A DNA stretch of 64,000 bases from Pseudomonas vlassakiae (GTDB taxonomy: Bacteria > Pseudomonadota > Gammaproteobacteria > Pseudomonadales > Pseudomonadaceae). The translations under genes were made by a program, and so were the position numbers. Under the pieces are notes generated by a model. The model ran no database searches, was not told where the DNA came from, and saw nothing but the letters and a program-made list of their open reading frames with translations. Positions 51,578-63,700 of this stretch are shown piece by piece. Where the stretch lies: positions 62,001 to 126,000 of the forward strand of contig NZ_JABWRP020000013.1 in the NCBI RefSeq assembly GCF_014269035.2, in the 5' to 3' direction. Each line of letters starts with the position of its first letter. Within the stretch, counting starts at the first letter, position 1.

Positions 51578-52174
51578 ATGCCCAGACCCCGCTGCGAACG
51601 CTGCCAGCGCCCGCTCGACCATTGCCTTTGCCCGCTGATCCCCAGCCTCGACAGCCGCACCCGCGTGGTCCTGCTGCAGCACCCCAGCGAAACCACCCAC
51701 GCGCTGAACACCGCCCGCCTGGCCGCCCTGGGCCTGGTCAATGCCGAACTGCGGGTCGGGGAAGTGTTCACTGACCTTGGCGAGCTGTTGGCCAGCCCAG
51801 GCTACCGGCCTGTGCTGCTGTTCCCGGGCGAACAGGCGCAAGCGCTGACGGCGTACGGCGAAATGGACGACAGGCCATTGATGCTGATCGTCCCCGACGG
51901 CACCTGGCGCAAGGCACGCAAGCTGCTGTACCTGAATCCGCTGCTCGACGCGCTGCCTCGCGTGACCCTGGCCGAGGTGCCGCCTTCACGCTATCGCCTG
52001 CGCAAGGCGCCGGAGCCGGGGGCGGTGTCGACGATCGAGGCGGTGGTGCAGGCGTTGAACGTGCTGGAACAACCCGTGAATTTCGATGACCTGTTGCGGC
52101 CGTTCGAGGCGTTGATCGATGGGCAGATCAAGGCCATGGGCGCTGATGTGTTCGAGCGTAACCATGGGGCATGA
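51578..52174 (+). CDS. DTW-domain tRNA-uridine aminocarboxypropyltransferase (TapT-like)
   Basis: 198 residues. It transfers the 3-amino-3-carboxypropyl group of S-adenosylmethionine to tRNA uridine (acp3U, position 47 in E. coli TapT/YfiP). It has the N-terminal Cys cluster CERCQRPLDHCLC, then VVLLQHPSETTHALNTARLA and the DTW-type motif PDGTWRKARKLL, with the C-terminal PSRYRLRKAPEPGAVSTIEA typical of the family. Length is in the usual range. Single gene with its own spacing; a REP-like repeat follows. Confidence 0.85.
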   Translation: MPRPRCERCQRPLDHCLCPLIPSLDSRTRVVLLQHPSETTHALNTARLAALGLVNAELRVGEVFTDLGELLASPGYRPVLLFPGEQAQALTAYGEMDDRPLMLIVPDGTWRKARKLLYLNPLLDALPRVTLAEVPPSRYRLRKAPEPGAVSTIEAVVQALNVLEQPVNFDDLLRPFEALIDGQIKAMGADVFERNHGA

Positions 52175-52197
52175 GGGCGCATGCCTTGGCATTTTCA

Positions 52198-52247
52198 GCG
52201 CCTGTGAGACCGAGCGCCGCGCGGGCGGCGCGCGATTTCACAGGCGC
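52198..52247. repeat. REP-like palindrome
   Basis: Perfect outer arms GCGCCTGTGA / TCACAGGCGC enclose a second GC-rich hairpin (GCGCCGCGC / GCGGCGCGC type). This is the style of repetitive extragenic palindromes common in P. putida-group genomes. It may also end transcription of the TapT-like gene and the converging lapC-like gene. Confidence 0.55.
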
Positions 52248-52296
52248 CGACCATCCCCCGTCCTGCACCCGCCCGCCCTCACGCAATCCAAACCAG

Positions 52297-53649
52297 TCAC
52301 CGCTCCCGTAACGCCTCGGTCCGTGCCTTGAGCACCGGCTTGAGCAAATAATCCAGCACACTCTTCTGCCCGGTGATGATGTCCACCGTGGCCACCATCC
52401 CGGGGATGATCAGCAGCGGCTTGTTGTCCCCGCCCAGGTGGTTCTTCTCGGTCCTCACCTGGATCAGGTAGAACGCATTGCCCTTGTCATCGGTGACGGT
52501 GTCGGCGCTGATCAGCTCCAGCTTGGCCTTGAGCCCGCCGTAGATGGTGTAGTCGTAGGCACTGAACTTGACCATCGCCGGTTGCCCCGGGTGCAGGAAG
52601 GCCACATCTTGCGGGCGCACCTTGGCCTCGATCAGCAGGTTGTCCTCGATCGGCACGATCTCCACCAGGTCGCTGCCCGGCTGCACCACTCCGCCGATGG
52701 TGTTGACCTTGAGCAACTTGACGATGCCACGCACGGGCGACACCACCGTAGTGCGGTTGACCCGGTCGTCGATGGCGATGCTGGTGGCGGTGATCTTGGA
52801 CAGCTCGGTGCGCTTGTCATTCAGCTCCTTGGCTGCGTCCGAGCGGAAGCTTGCATCAGACTCCTCGATCTTGCTCTTGATCTCGGCGATCGCTGCCTCG
52901 GCGCGAGGGATGGCCAGGCTGGTGGCATTGAGCTGGCCGCGGGCTTCCACGGTGCGTTGCTTGAGGCGCAAAATCTCCACCGGCGAGATGGCGCCCTTGC
53001 TCACCAGCGGCGCCGACATGTCCGTTTCCTGCTGCAGCAGTGCCACGGCCGAGCGGTACTGGTCGACCTTGGAGCGGAACTCGGCCAGCTCCTGGTTCTT
53101 CTGCCGCAGTTGTTCGTTGAGGGTCTGTTTTTCGCTGGCCAGGCGCCGCTGGCGCGAACCGTACAGGGCGATCTCGTCTTCGGCGACCTGCGGCGCCTTC
53201 GCACGTACTTCATCCGAGAGCACGAACGGGCGGCCCTCGGCTTCCGCCGACAGGCGCTCGACCTGGGCGGTCAGGGCATAACGGTCAGCCTCGCTTTCGC
53301 CTTTGTTGGACTTGAAGCGGGTGTCGTCCAGGCGCAGCAACGTGGCGCCTTTTTCGACCATCTGCCCTTCGCGCACGAAAATCTCGGTCACGATGCCGCC
53401 TTCGAGGTTCTGCACCACCTGCACCTTGCTCGACGGGATGGCCTTGCCTTCGCCGACCGTCACTTCGTCGAGCACCGCCAGGCTGGCCCAGACCAGCGCC
53501 ACCAGCAATAGCGCGGCGGCCAGCCACACGGTCAGCCGCGACAGGCGTGGCGAGTCCTGCAGGGTGGCGCCGGCCAGTTCCGGCATGTAGTCGCGTTCGG
53601 CCCGTTTGTCGGTGCCCTGGCTGCTGCGTACGCTTTGCATGAGAGGCAT
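52297..53649 (-). CDS. Type I secretion membrane-fusion protein (HlyD/LapC-like)
   Basis: 450 residues: one N-terminal membrane helix (LTVWLAAALLLVALVWASLA, about 40-60), then a biotinyl-lipoyl-like half (GKAIPSSKVQVVQNLEGGIV, VREGQMVEKGATLLRLDD), long coiled coils (150-290), the second lipoyl half (VVSPVRGIVKLLKVNTIGGV) and a beta-barrel (RPQDVAFLHPGQPAMVKFSA). It links the ABC transporter to the outer-membrane tunnel. Last gene of the three-gene secretion operon, nine bases after the ABC gene. LapC in the Lap system, or its LapF-cluster equivalent. Confidence 0.85.
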   Translation of the reverse strand: MPLMQSVRSSQGTDKRAERDYMPELAGATLQDSPRLSRLTVWLAAALLLVALVWASLAVLDEVTVGEGKAIPSSKVQVVQNLEGGIVTEIFVREGQMVEKGATLLRLDDTRFKSNKGESEADRYALTAQVERLSAEAEGRPFVLSDEVRAKAPQVAEDEIALYGSRQRRLASEKQTLNEQLRQKNQELAEFRSKVDQYRSAVALLQQETDMSAPLVSKGAISPVEILRLKQRTVEARGQLNATSLAIPRAEAAIAEIKSKIEESDASFRSDAAKELNDKRTELSKITATSIAIDDRVNRTTVVSPVRGIVKLLKVNTIGGVVQPGSDLVEIVPIEDNLLIEAKVRPQDVAFLHPGQPAMVKFSAYDYTIYGGLKAKLELISADTVTDDKGNAFYLIQVRTEKNHLGGDNKPLLIIPGMVATVDIITGQKSVLDYLLKPVLKARTEALRER

Positions 53650-53658
53650 GGTGAGCTC

Positions 53659-55803
53659 CTACAGGGCCGAGCCGATACGGCCCTTGCGCAGGGCGTCGAC
53701 AACCGCATCCTTCGGCCCGTCGGCGACGATCTTGCCGTTGTCCAGCACCACCAGCCGCTCCACCAGGCTGAGCATCGCGGTGCGATGGGTGACCAGCAGC
53801 ACGGTCTTGCCTGGCACCCAGCTCAGCAGGCGCTGGCGCAGTTGCTCTTCGCTGCTGTTGTCCATGTGGCTGGTGGGCTCGTCGAGGATCAGGATCGGCG
53901 GTTCCAGCAGCAGCGCGCGAGCCAGCAGCACAGCCTGGCGCTGGCCGCCGGAGAGCAACTGGCCGCGCTCGCCTACCGGGCGGTCGAAACCGTTGGGGTG
54001 TTGCCGGGCCAGCTCGCTGACGCCCGTCAGTTCGGCCACTTCGAGCATGCGCGCATCGCTGATGTGGCGGGCGCCGAGGGTCAGGTTGTCGCGCAGGCTG
54101 CCGGCCAGCAGTGACAGGTCGTGGGCCACGTAGCCGATCTGGCTGCGCAGGTCGGCGATGTCCAGCTGGCGCAGGTCAAGGTTGTCCAGCAGCACCTGGC
54201 CTTCGTCGGGGTGATGGAAGCCCATCAGCAGGCGCCCGAGGGTGCTCTTGCCCGAGCCGCTGCGGCCGATGATGCCGATGCGCTCGCCGGGGGTGATGGT
54301 CAGGTTCACATCGTGCAGTGCCGGGCTGACTTGCCCCGGGTAGCGGAAGGTGATGTGGCTCAGCGCCAGGCCGCCCTTGAGCGTCGTGTGCTCCAGGGCC
54401 TGCTGATCGAGCTGGCGTTCCTGGGGCAGGGCCATCAGTGCGTCGGTACTGCGCATGGTCAGCTGCGCCTGTTGGTAGCGGGTGATCAGCCCGGCGATCT
54501 GGCCGAGCGGGGCGAGGACGCGGCTGCCGAGCATGTAGCTGGCGACCAGGGCGCCAACGCTGAGGTTGCCGGCGATGATGCTGTAGACGCCGGCGACGAT
54601 GGTGGCCATGCCGCAGAACTGCTGGATGAACAGCGTGCCGTTGCTGGCCAGCGACGACAGGTTGCGGGCGTGGGCGTCGAGGCGGGCGATGGCGGCGTTG
54701 GTGTGTTCCCACTGGTACTGGCGTTCGCTTTCGGCACCGCAGGCCTTGAGGGTTTCCAGGCCGCCGAGGGTTTCGATCAACAGCGCCTGGCGCACGGCGC
54801 CGAGGCTCAGGCTTTTCTGCACGGTGTCGCGCAGGCGGGCCTGGATGGCCAGGGCAAAGCCTACGGCCAGCGGGAAGGCGATCAGCGGGATCAGCACCAG
54901 CCAGCCACCGAGCAGGCCGATCACCAGCAGCATCAGCGCCACGAAGGGCAGGTCGATGATGCTGGTCAGGGTGACCGCGGTGAGGAACTCACGCAGGCCC
55001 TGAAAGTCATGGATGCTTTGGGCGAAACCACCGATGGTGGCGGGCTTGGCCTTCATCGCCATGCCGGTGATGCGCTCGAACAGGGTAGCGGAGAGGATCA
55101 GGTCGGTCTTCTTGCCGGCCTGGTCCAGCAAGTGGGCGCGGACCATGCGCAGCACCAGCTCGAAGGCGGTGCCGATGAACAGGCCAGCGACCAGCACCCA
55201 TAAGGTCGACAGCGCCTGGTTGGGGACCACGCGGTCGTACGTCTGCATCACGAACAGCGGCACCATCAGGCCGAGCAGGTTGATCAGCAGGCTGGCCAGC
55301 AGGGCGTCGCCATACAACCAACGGGAATGGCGCAGGGTGTCGCGGAACCAGGCGTTGACCCGCGGCAACAGCGGTGAGCGCACGTCTTCGAGGGTATGCC
55401 GTGGGCGGGCGAACAGGGCGTGGCCGCTGTAGGCCTGCTGCAGTGCTTCACGCTCGACCCATTGCTCGCCGCCTTCAGCTTCGCAGGGCAGAATCAGCGC
55501 GCGGCCGTCATCGCCCCAGCGCTGCAACACCGCGCTGCGGCCATTGTCGAGCAACAGAAGCACTGGCAGGTTGAGCGCCGAGATATCATCCAGTGCCCGC
55601 TCCAGCACCCGCGCTTGCAGCCCGGCACGCGCCGCAGCCCGCGGCAGCAAGTCGGCGCCCAGACGTTGCCGGGCCAATGGCAGGCCGCTGCACAGGCTGG
55701 CGCGGCTGGCCGGGCGGCCGTGCAACCGGCAGAGGATCAGCAGGCCATCGAGCAGTGGGTCATCGACATCCGGGCGCGGTTGCGCACTTTGCATACTGGT
55801 CAC
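53659..55803 (-). CDS. Type I secretion ABC transporter (LapB-like)
   Basis: 714 residues; GTG 55803 has GGGAG at good spacing (ATG 55794 possible). Order: a C39-like N-terminal domain lacking the catalytic Cys (residues 1-140), six membrane helices, and the nucleotide-binding domain with Walker A GRSGSGKSTLGRLL, signature LLSGGQRQAVLLARAL and Walker B PILILDEPTS. A degenerate C39-like domain is usual for transporters of LapA-type adhesins without a leader peptide. It works with the neighbouring TolC- and HlyD-like proteins to secrete the divergent adhesin. Confidence 0.85.
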   Translation of the reverse strand: MTSMQSAQPRPDVDDPLLDGLLILCRLHGRPASRASLCSGLPLARQRLGADLLPRAAARAGLQARVLERALDDISALNLPVLLLLDNGRSAVLQRWGDDGRALILPCEAEGGEQWVEREALQQAYSGHALFARPRHTLEDVRSPLLPRVNAWFRDTLRHSRWLYGDALLASLLINLLGLMVPLFVMQTYDRVVPNQALSTLWVLVAGLFIGTAFELVLRMVRAHLLDQAGKKTDLILSATLFERITGMAMKAKPATIGGFAQSIHDFQGLREFLTAVTLTSIIDLPFVALMLLVIGLLGGWLVLIPLIAFPLAVGFALAIQARLRDTVQKSLSLGAVRQALLIETLGGLETLKACGAESERQYQWEHTNAAIARLDAHARNLSSLASNGTLFIQQFCGMATIVAGVYSIIAGNLSVGALVASYMLGSRVLAPLGQIAGLITRYQQAQLTMRSTDALMALPQERQLDQQALEHTTLKGGLALSHITFRYPGQVSPALHDVNLTITPGERIGIIGRSGSGKSTLGRLLMGFHHPDEGQVLLDNLDLRQLDIADLRSQIGYVAHDLSLLAGSLRDNLTLGARHISDARMLEVAELTGVSELARQHPNGFDRPVGERGQLLSGGQRQAVLLARALLLEPPILILDEPTSHMDNSSEEQLRQRLLSWVPGKTVLLVTHRTAMLSLVERLVVLDNGKIVADGPKDAVVDALRKGRIGSAL

Positions 55804-55869
55804 GATGGCCTACTCCCGCCAGGTGGATGGTTTTGCTGTGCAGGCGATCCGTGCCAGTGCGGGCGACGC

Positions 55870-57243
55870 TCAGCGCATGTCGGGCAATCTGGCTTCGGTC
55901 CGGACGTCGTTGTTGGCGATAGCCTCTGGTGGTAACGAAATGCGTTGTTTGCTGAGCAGTTCCCCCATGGTCGCCAGTACCCGGTACATCGAATACTCTT
56001 CGGTATAACGCACTTCGGTGTAACGGCGGTTGGCGTTGTACAGCTCGTTTTCGCTGTCGAGCACGTCGAGCAGGGTGCGCTGGCCCAGGCCGAACTGGTC
56101 CTGATAGGCGGCGCGCACGCGCTGAGTGGTCTCGGCGTATTCGCGTGCGGTCGGGGTCTGCTTGCGGGCATTGTTCATCGCGTTCCAGGACAACCTGAGG
56201 TTTTCCGTCAGCTCGCGCAGGGCATTGTTGCGGATGTCCAGGGCCTGGTTGATCTTGTGCGCGTCAGATTGCAGCCGGGCTTTGTCACTGCCGCCACGGA
56301 ACAGGTTGTAACTGAGCTCGACGCCGGCCTGCCAGTCGTTGTTGCTGTGGCCTCGCTCGCCGCCGATGTTGTTGTTGGCACCGGTGGCCAGCACCGCGTC
56401 CAGACGCGGGTAGAACGGCGACTTGGCCACTTCGTATTGCTGTTCCGCGGCATTGACGTCGGCCTGGGCCGACTTCAGGTAAGGGTTGTTCTGGCGCATG
56501 GCTTCGCGTGCTTCGTCCAGCGTGCCTGGCACATCAACCTTGATCGAGCGTGGCCCTTCCAGTTCGTCTGGCACTCGGCCGACCACACTGAAGAAGTTGG
56601 CTTCGGCATCGGCGAGGTCGACTTCGGCGGTGTCCAGGTTGTTTTCTGCCAGGGCGCGACGGGCGCGAGACTGGTCGAGGTCGGCGGTGCTGCCGACACC
56701 CCGTTCGCTGCGCAGGCCGATCTGGTCGTTGACGCGCAAGTGCGCCTGCAGGTTGTTCTTGGCCAGGTCCACAAGCTCCCGGCGCTTGAGCACTTCCAGG
56801 TACACCTCCACGGTACGCAGGGCGACATCCTGGGCGATGGCCTGGGTGTAGTAGGCGCGAGAGGTCGCCACCGCCTCGGTGCGGCCTACTTCATTGGCGG
56901 TGTTGAAACCGTCGAAGATCATTTGCCGCAGGCGCAGTTCCGACTGTGTGTAGTTGAGGGTTTCCTTGTCGTGGTTGGTCGTGCCGTCCGGGTTGATACC
57001 ACGGGTGTTGAGGTTGTCCGAGCGCTGACGCCCGTAACCTGCCACCAGATCCACGGTCGGGTAATAACCACCGCGGGCGAATTTGACATCCTCATCGGCC
57101 GAAAGCTTGCTGTTGCGATTGGAGCTGATCTGCGGGTGGTAATCCACGGCACTCTGGATGGCTTCGTTGAGGGACATCGCCTCGACGTTCGTGCATGCCA
57201 TGACTACCAACATTGCGCTGGCGAGGGGGGTTAAAACGCGCAT
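55870..57243 (-). CDS. TolC-like outer-membrane protein of type I secretion (LapE-like)
   Basis: 457 residues, first gene of the secretion operon; GGGAGAA precedes ATG 57243. Signal peptide (MRVLTPLASAMLVVMACTNV) and two OEP repeats with long helices and barrel strands (AIQSAVDYHPQISSNRNSKL, GQRTLLDVLDSENELYNANR). In LapA-type systems this trimeric tunnel retains the adhesin through its N-terminal plug. The divergent arrangement with the adhesin supports a dedicated pair. Confidence 0.85.
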   Translation of the reverse strand: MRVLTPLASAMLVVMACTNVEAMSLNEAIQSAVDYHPQISSNRNSKLSADEDVKFARGGYYPTVDLVAGYGRQRSDNLNTRGINPDGTTNHDKETLNYTQSELRLRQMIFDGFNTANEVGRTEAVATSRAYYTQAIAQDVALRTVEVYLEVLKRRELVDLAKNNLQAHLRVNDQIGLRSERGVGSTADLDQSRARRALAENNLDTAEVDLADAEANFFSVVGRVPDELEGPRSIKVDVPGTLDEAREAMRQNNPYLKSAQADVNAAEQQYEVAKSPFYPRLDAVLATGANNNIGGERGHSNNDWQAGVELSYNLFRGGSDKARLQSDAHKINQALDIRNNALRELTENLRLSWNAMNNARKQTPTAREYAETTQRVRAAYQDQFGLGQRTLLDVLDSENELYNANRRYTEVRYTEEYSMYRVLATMGELLSKQRISLPPEAIANNDVRTEARLPDMR

Positions 57244-57711
57244 GGGGCTACTTCTCCCTGGTCACAAAAATTTCCTGCTTTTCGCCAAAAAAATGACGAA
57301 ATTTATTATCCAAACCGTTTCATGTTTGTAACAACTGAGCTAAGAACATTTGACGCGCGATCTAAGAAGATTTTTTCATAATGGCTATGCGAAAAAAAAC
57401 TTATGCGGTCTATGGAAAGCAAGACATTGTTTCATCCAAGTGAATTCGCGAGTCGTTACAGAGCGCGAGTTACAAGCACTGCAGCAAGTTCCATATTTTT
57501 TGCAGCTAAGGACGAAGAAGGGTTAGGTGAAAGCAGTATTTGGCGACAAAAAATTGGCATGGATTGATGGCCAACTTACATTATTACTATCGCCAAAGTA
57601 GTGCCTGAGCGTACGAGTCTTACAGTCGAGCGGTTTCGTACCTCATGCCCGCACCTGCCTGCGCAATGTCATTGGCTGATGTAGCCCACCAGTAAGGGGA
57701 GGCGTGCGCTC
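57244..57711. promoter_or_regulatory. 468-base divergent regulatory region between secretion operon and adhesin
   Basis: Strikingly AT-rich compared with its flanks (about 57260-57600), with many A and T tracts. No gene was found. It must hold promoters for both units. I could not fix -35/-10 boxes or a c-di-GMP-regulator (FleQ) site with confidence. Confidence 0.5.
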
Positions 57712-60700
57712 ATGGCTAAGTATGTCGGTGTGGTCAGCAAGGTGATTGGCCAGGTATTCGCAGTCGCCAGCGATGGAAGTCGGCGCCCTTTGATCGAAGG
57801 TGACCGCCTGTTCGTGGGCGAGCAGCTGGAGACGGGGGCTGCTGGGGCCGTGGCGGTGCGCCTGCAGAACGGTGCCGAGTTGACCCTGGGCCGCGAAAGC
57901 AGCCTGGAGATGACGTCGGACCTGCTTGCCAACCGGGCGCCCCATGCACCGGCCCACGACGTAGCGCCGAGCGACGCACAATTGAGTGATGTGGAGCGTA
58001 TCCAGCAGGCGATTGCCGCAGGCGACGACCCGACCCAGAGCGCCGAGGCGACCGCCGCCGGCTCAGGCAGCCCTAGTGTCTCCGGGGCGCTGGGAGGTGG
58101 TCACAGTTTCGTCATACTTGATGAAGTCGGCGCCCGTGTCGATCCCGTGGTGGGCTTCCCGACGGCAGGTTTCAATGGTTTTCCCGAACTTGCCAACCGC
58201 GAAGTAGGCGGCCTCGACCCCAGCAATGGCAGTACGCTCAACGGTAGGCCTGGGGCAGGTGACAACGGCAATGGCGGCACGGGACCTGCGGAGCCGACCA
58301 TCCCGTCAGTAGACGAAAATCATCCTGTCACCTTGCTGGGCCTGAACATCGACCCGGGTGAACTGAGCCTGAACGAGGCGAATCTGCCACTGGGTTCTGC
58401 CAGTGATGCGGTGGCACTGACCCAACAGGGCCGCTTTACCGTGGTGGCGCAGGATGGCGTGTTCAATCTCAGTGTCGGTGGCATCAATGTGGTGACGGGC
58501 GGTGTGGTGACAGGCGTTGGACAGTCGATCACCACCGGGCTAGGAAACATCCTGACGATTACTGGCTACAACCCTGACACTGGCGAGGTCAGTTACAGCT
58601 ATACGCTCACTGCATCCGGACAACATATCGAAAACGATGGGGCCAAGTCGTTGACCGAGCATTTGCAGGTGCTCGTCAGTGACCGTGACGGTGATGTCGC
58701 CCAAGGCTCGCTCGATGTGATCATCCATGATGATGCGCCGCAAGCTTTCGATGATGGCAACCCTGTGACGGCAACCGAACAGCACGTCGAGCTGACCGGT
58801 AACGTGCTGAGCAACGATATCCAGGGCGCTGACCGCGTGGCGGGTGGCCCGGTGATCGCCGGTACTTACACCGGCACCTACGGCACATTGGTCCTGGCCG
58901 CAGACGGTTCCTACACCTACACGCTCAACCCTAACGCCCCGGACTTCAAGAATCTGGGCGGTGGCGGCGAGGGTGTGGAGCATTTCACCTACACCATCAA
59001 GGACGCTGACGGCGACACCAGCACGGCGACCCTGACGCTCAACATCAGCAACCTCAACGACCCGGTGACCCTCAACGGCCTGGACGTGCAGAACGGCGAG
59101 CTGAGCGTCTACGAGAAGAACCTGAGCGACGGCACCTCGCCGGATGCGAATGCATTGACCCAGCAAGGTACCTTCAAGGTCACTGCACCGGATGGCCTGC
59201 AAAGCTTGAGCGTGGGCGGCATCGCCGTGGTCACGGGCGGCGTGGCCGTCGGCTTCCCGCAATCGGTGGTCACACCGCAAGGCAACACCCTGACCATCAC
59301 CGGTTACAACCCCAGTACCGGGGTGGTGAGCTACAGCTACACCCTGACCGACAACGGCAACCACCCAGACGGTGCCGGTACCAACAGCATCAGCGAACAC
59401 TTCGACGTGGTCGCCAAGGATGTCGATGGCAGCACCGCCACCGGCAGCCTGGACGTCAACATCGTCGATGACGTGCCGCAGGCGAGCGCGGATACCACCA
59501 GCGTGGTTGAAGGCGGGACAGCCACAGGCAATGTCTTGTGGAATGACAAACTGGGTGCGGACCAGGCGGGCACCGGCACTGTCGTGGTCGGTGCGCGTGC
59601 CGGCTCCGATACGTCGACATCGGCCATCGGCAATCTCAATGCCGCGATCGTGGGCCAGTACGGCACCTTGACCATTGATACGGCGGGTAATGCGGTCTAT
59701 CACGCCAACCCGAATGTGGTGCTGCCGCAAGGCGCCAGCGACGTTTTCGTCTACACCATTCGCGACACTGACGGTGACGAGAGCACCACGACCATCACGA
59801 TCAATGTGCAGGACTGCTCGCTCGTTGCCGGCCCCGTGGGCGGGGTAACGGTCCACGAGAGCGCTCTGGATACCCATCAGGATGGCGGTGACCTGGCGGC
59901 AGGTAGCGTCACCGGCAGCGACCCGGACTCGGCTCGTGAAACCGCTTCCGGCAGCTTGGCAGGCTCTGCCAGCGGCGGTGTCGGTGCGTTGACCTACAGC
60001 CTGGTGAGCGATGCCACGGGCCTGTACGGCCAGCTTCACCTGAACGCCGACGGCACCTACACCTACACCCTGACCTCGCCGGCCAACTCGCCGACCCACG
60101 CCAACGACGGCCCCAACACTGTCACCGAAACCTTCACTTATCAGCTGAAAGACGCGGTCGGCAATTCGACCACCAGCACCCTTGTCATCACCATCGTCGA
60201 CGATGTGCCGCAAGCCCACAGCGATTACACCAGTGTGTACAAGGGCGACGTAGTGCGCGGCAATGTGATGTACAACGATGTGGTCGGTGCGGATGTGCGC
60301 ACTGATGGCAACTATGTGGTCGGTGTGCGCGCTGGCAGCGACACCTCCACCTCGGCCATCGGCCAGCTGAACACCCAGGTGAATGGCCAGTACGGCTACC
60401 TGACCCTCGATGAAAAGGGCAATGCGGTTTACCACTCCAACCCGGACGTGGTGTCGCCGCGCGATGCCGTTGACACCTTCGTCTACACCATTCGGGATGC
60501 CGACGGCGATGAAAGCACCACGACGATCACCATCAACGTCCACAATTCGCTGATGGCCTGCGAGGACCGTGATGTCACGGTGTACGAAAACGCCCTGGAC
60601 CTGCACAAGGACGGCAACGACCTGGCCGCCGGCAGTGTCACCGGCAGCGACCCGGACTCGAGCCGCGAAACCGCCTCCGGCACCCTGGTCGGCTCTGCCA

Positions 60701-63700
60701 GCGGCGGTGTCGGTGCGTTGACCTACAGCCTGGTGGGCGATGCCACGGGCCAGTACGGCCAGCTTCACCTGAACGCCGACGGCACCTACACCTACACCCT
60801 GACCTCGCCGGCCAACTCGCCGACCCACGCCAACGACGGCCCCAACACTGTCACCGAAACCTTCACTTATCAGGTGAAAGACGCGGTCGGCAATTCGACC
60901 ACCAGCACCCTTGTCATCACCATCGTCGACGATGTGCCGCAAGCCCACAGCGATTACACCAGTGTGTACAAGGGCGACGTAGTGCGCGGCAATGTGATGT
61001 ACAACGATGTGGTCGGTGCGGATGTGCGCACTGATGGCAACTATGTGGTCGGTGTGCGCGCTGGCAGCGACACCTCCACCTCGGCCATCGGCCAGCTGAA
61101 CACCCAGGTGAATGGCCAGTACGGCTACCTGACCCTCGATGAAAAGGGCAATGCGGTTTACCACTCCAACCCGGACGTGGTGTCGCCGCGCGATGCCGTT
61201 GACACCTTCGTCTACACCATTCGCGATGCCGACGGTGACGAAAGCACCACGACGGTCACCATCAACGTGCATGACCCGCGTATCGAAGTGTGCATGGACG
61301 GTGGCGTCACGGTGTTCGAAAAAGCGCTGGACTTGAGCAAGGACGGCAGCGATCTCGCCGCAGGTACCGTTACCGGCAGCAACCCGACATCGTCCCTCGA
61401 AACCGCGTCTGGCAGCTTGGTCGGCCTGGCCAGTGGTGGTTTGGGCGCGTTGTCCTACAGCCTGGTCAGTAATGCTGTCGGGCAGTACGGCCAGCTTCAT
61501 CTCAATGCCGACGGCAGCTACACCTATACCCTGACGTCTCCGGCCAACTCACCGACCCATGCCAACGACGGCGCCAACACCGTGACGGAGTCCTTTACCT
61601 ATCAGGTCCAGGACGCCTATGGCCATTCGGCCACCAGCACCATCGTCATCTCCATCGTCGACGACGTGCCCCAAGCCCATTGCGATTTCGTGAGCGTGTA
61701 CAAGGGTGACGAGGTGCGCGGCAATGTGATGTACAACGACGTGGTCGGGGCCGATGTGCGCAGCGATGGCAACTATGTGGTTGGCGTGCGTGCCGGTAAC
61801 GACACCAGTACCTCGGCCATCGGCCAGCTGAACACCCAGGTCAATGGCCAGTATGGCTACCTGACCCTCGATGAAAAGGGCAATGCGGTCTACCACTCCA
61901 ACCCGGACGTGGTCTCGCCACGGGATGCGGTCGACACCTTCGTCTACACCCTGCGCGATGCCGACGGTGACGAAAGCACCACGACGATCACCATCAACGT
62001 GCACGATGCCACCCTCGTGGCCTGCGGGGACCGTGATGTCACGGTGTACGAGAAAGCCCTCGACCTGCACAAGGATGGCAACGACCTGGCTGCGGGCACC
62101 ACCGTTGGCAGCGATCCGACGTCGACCGGCGAAACCGCATCCGGCTCGCTGGTTGGGTCGGTTTCCGGTGGCGTGGGGGCGCTGACGTACAGCCTGGTGG
62201 GCAATGCTGTCGGCCAGTACGGGCAGATCAGCGTCAACCCTGACGGCAGCTACACCTACACGCTGACTTCACCCGCCAATACCCCGGGTGCCGGTTCGGC
62301 GGTCGAAAACTTCACCTACAAGGCCACCGACGCGCTGGGCCACAGCGTCACCAGCAACATCGCCATCACCATTGTCGACGATGTGCCCAATGCGATCTGC
62401 GCCGAACGCAGCATCACACCGGGCAAGCTGGATTCCAACATCCTGTTGGTGATCGATGTGTCCGGCAGCATGGATTGTGCTTCAGGCATACCCGGCCTGA
62501 CCCGCCTGGACGCGGCCAAACACGCCATCGCTGCGCTGCTCGACAAGTACGACGGCATGGGCGACATCAAGGTGCAGATCGTCACCTTCAGCGGTGGGGC
62601 GCAGATCCAGTCGGCGGAGTGGGTCAGCATCGAGGCCGCCAAGTCGATCGTCAGCGGCTTGCAGGCTGGCGGTTCGACCTACTACGACAGCGCGGCTACG
62701 GCTGCCCAGACGGCCTTTGCCCAGAATGGCAAGCTGGCGGGTGCACAGAATGTCAGCTACTTCTTCTCCGATGGCGAGCCCAGCTCCGGGCATGCCATGA
62801 CCGCGTCCCGCGAAACCAGCTGGGAGACGTTCCTCGACAGCAATGGCATCAAATCCTACGCCATTGGCCTGGGCCAGGACGTCAACGCGGGCAACCTGAA
62901 CCCGTTGGCCTATGACGGCAGCAGCCATACCGACACCAACGCGGTGATCGTCAACGACTTCAACCAACTTTATGGCGTGCTGTCGGGCACCGTACAGGGT
63001 TCGCCGATTACCGGCAGCCTGCTCAGCGATGGCACCTTCGGCGCCGATGGCGGCTTCATCAAGGCCCTGCTGGTGGACGGCACCACCTACACCTATGACC
63101 CGAAAGCCAACGCGGGGCAGGGCAGTTACCTGGCCAGCGGTGGCGCCGACAACGCCAGCTTCGACACCACGGGCAACACCCTCACCATCAAGACCAGCCT
63201 GGGCGGCAGCCTGCTGGTGAACATGCATACTGGCGAGTTCACCTATACGCCACCCAATGGCAATGACAGCAGCCCGCCCGAGCGTATCGGCTTCATGGTC
63301 AGCGACAATGACGGTGATACCAGCAGTGCTGACCTGCTGATCATGATCAATGGCAACCATGCACCGGTGGCGGTGGCCGACCATGTCATTACCAACATCA
63401 CCGGTTCCAGCATCACCTTGCCGTCCGAAGTGCTGCTGGCCAATGACAGTGATCCGGACAACGACCACTTGAACGCGGCGCCGATCACCGTCAACACCCA
63501 CTTTGCCGACAAGGGAGCCGGCTTCACCCTCGGCAATGGCGTGCCTGCCATCACCTTCGATGGCCAGGGCAATACGCTCGACAACCAGTTCAAGGCCCTG
63601 GACCGCAGTGCCTTCACCACTGCCGCCGGCAGCATGACCGCGGCGCTCGTGGTGTTCGGCTACCTCGGCAACATCAGCAGCAGCAACGCAAATGGCGAGG

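Noticed and set aside
58540..61500. 986-codon minus-strand open frame opposite the adhesin
   Set aside because: Shadow of the near-identical adhesin repeats; the translation repeats with the same period and shows no domain.
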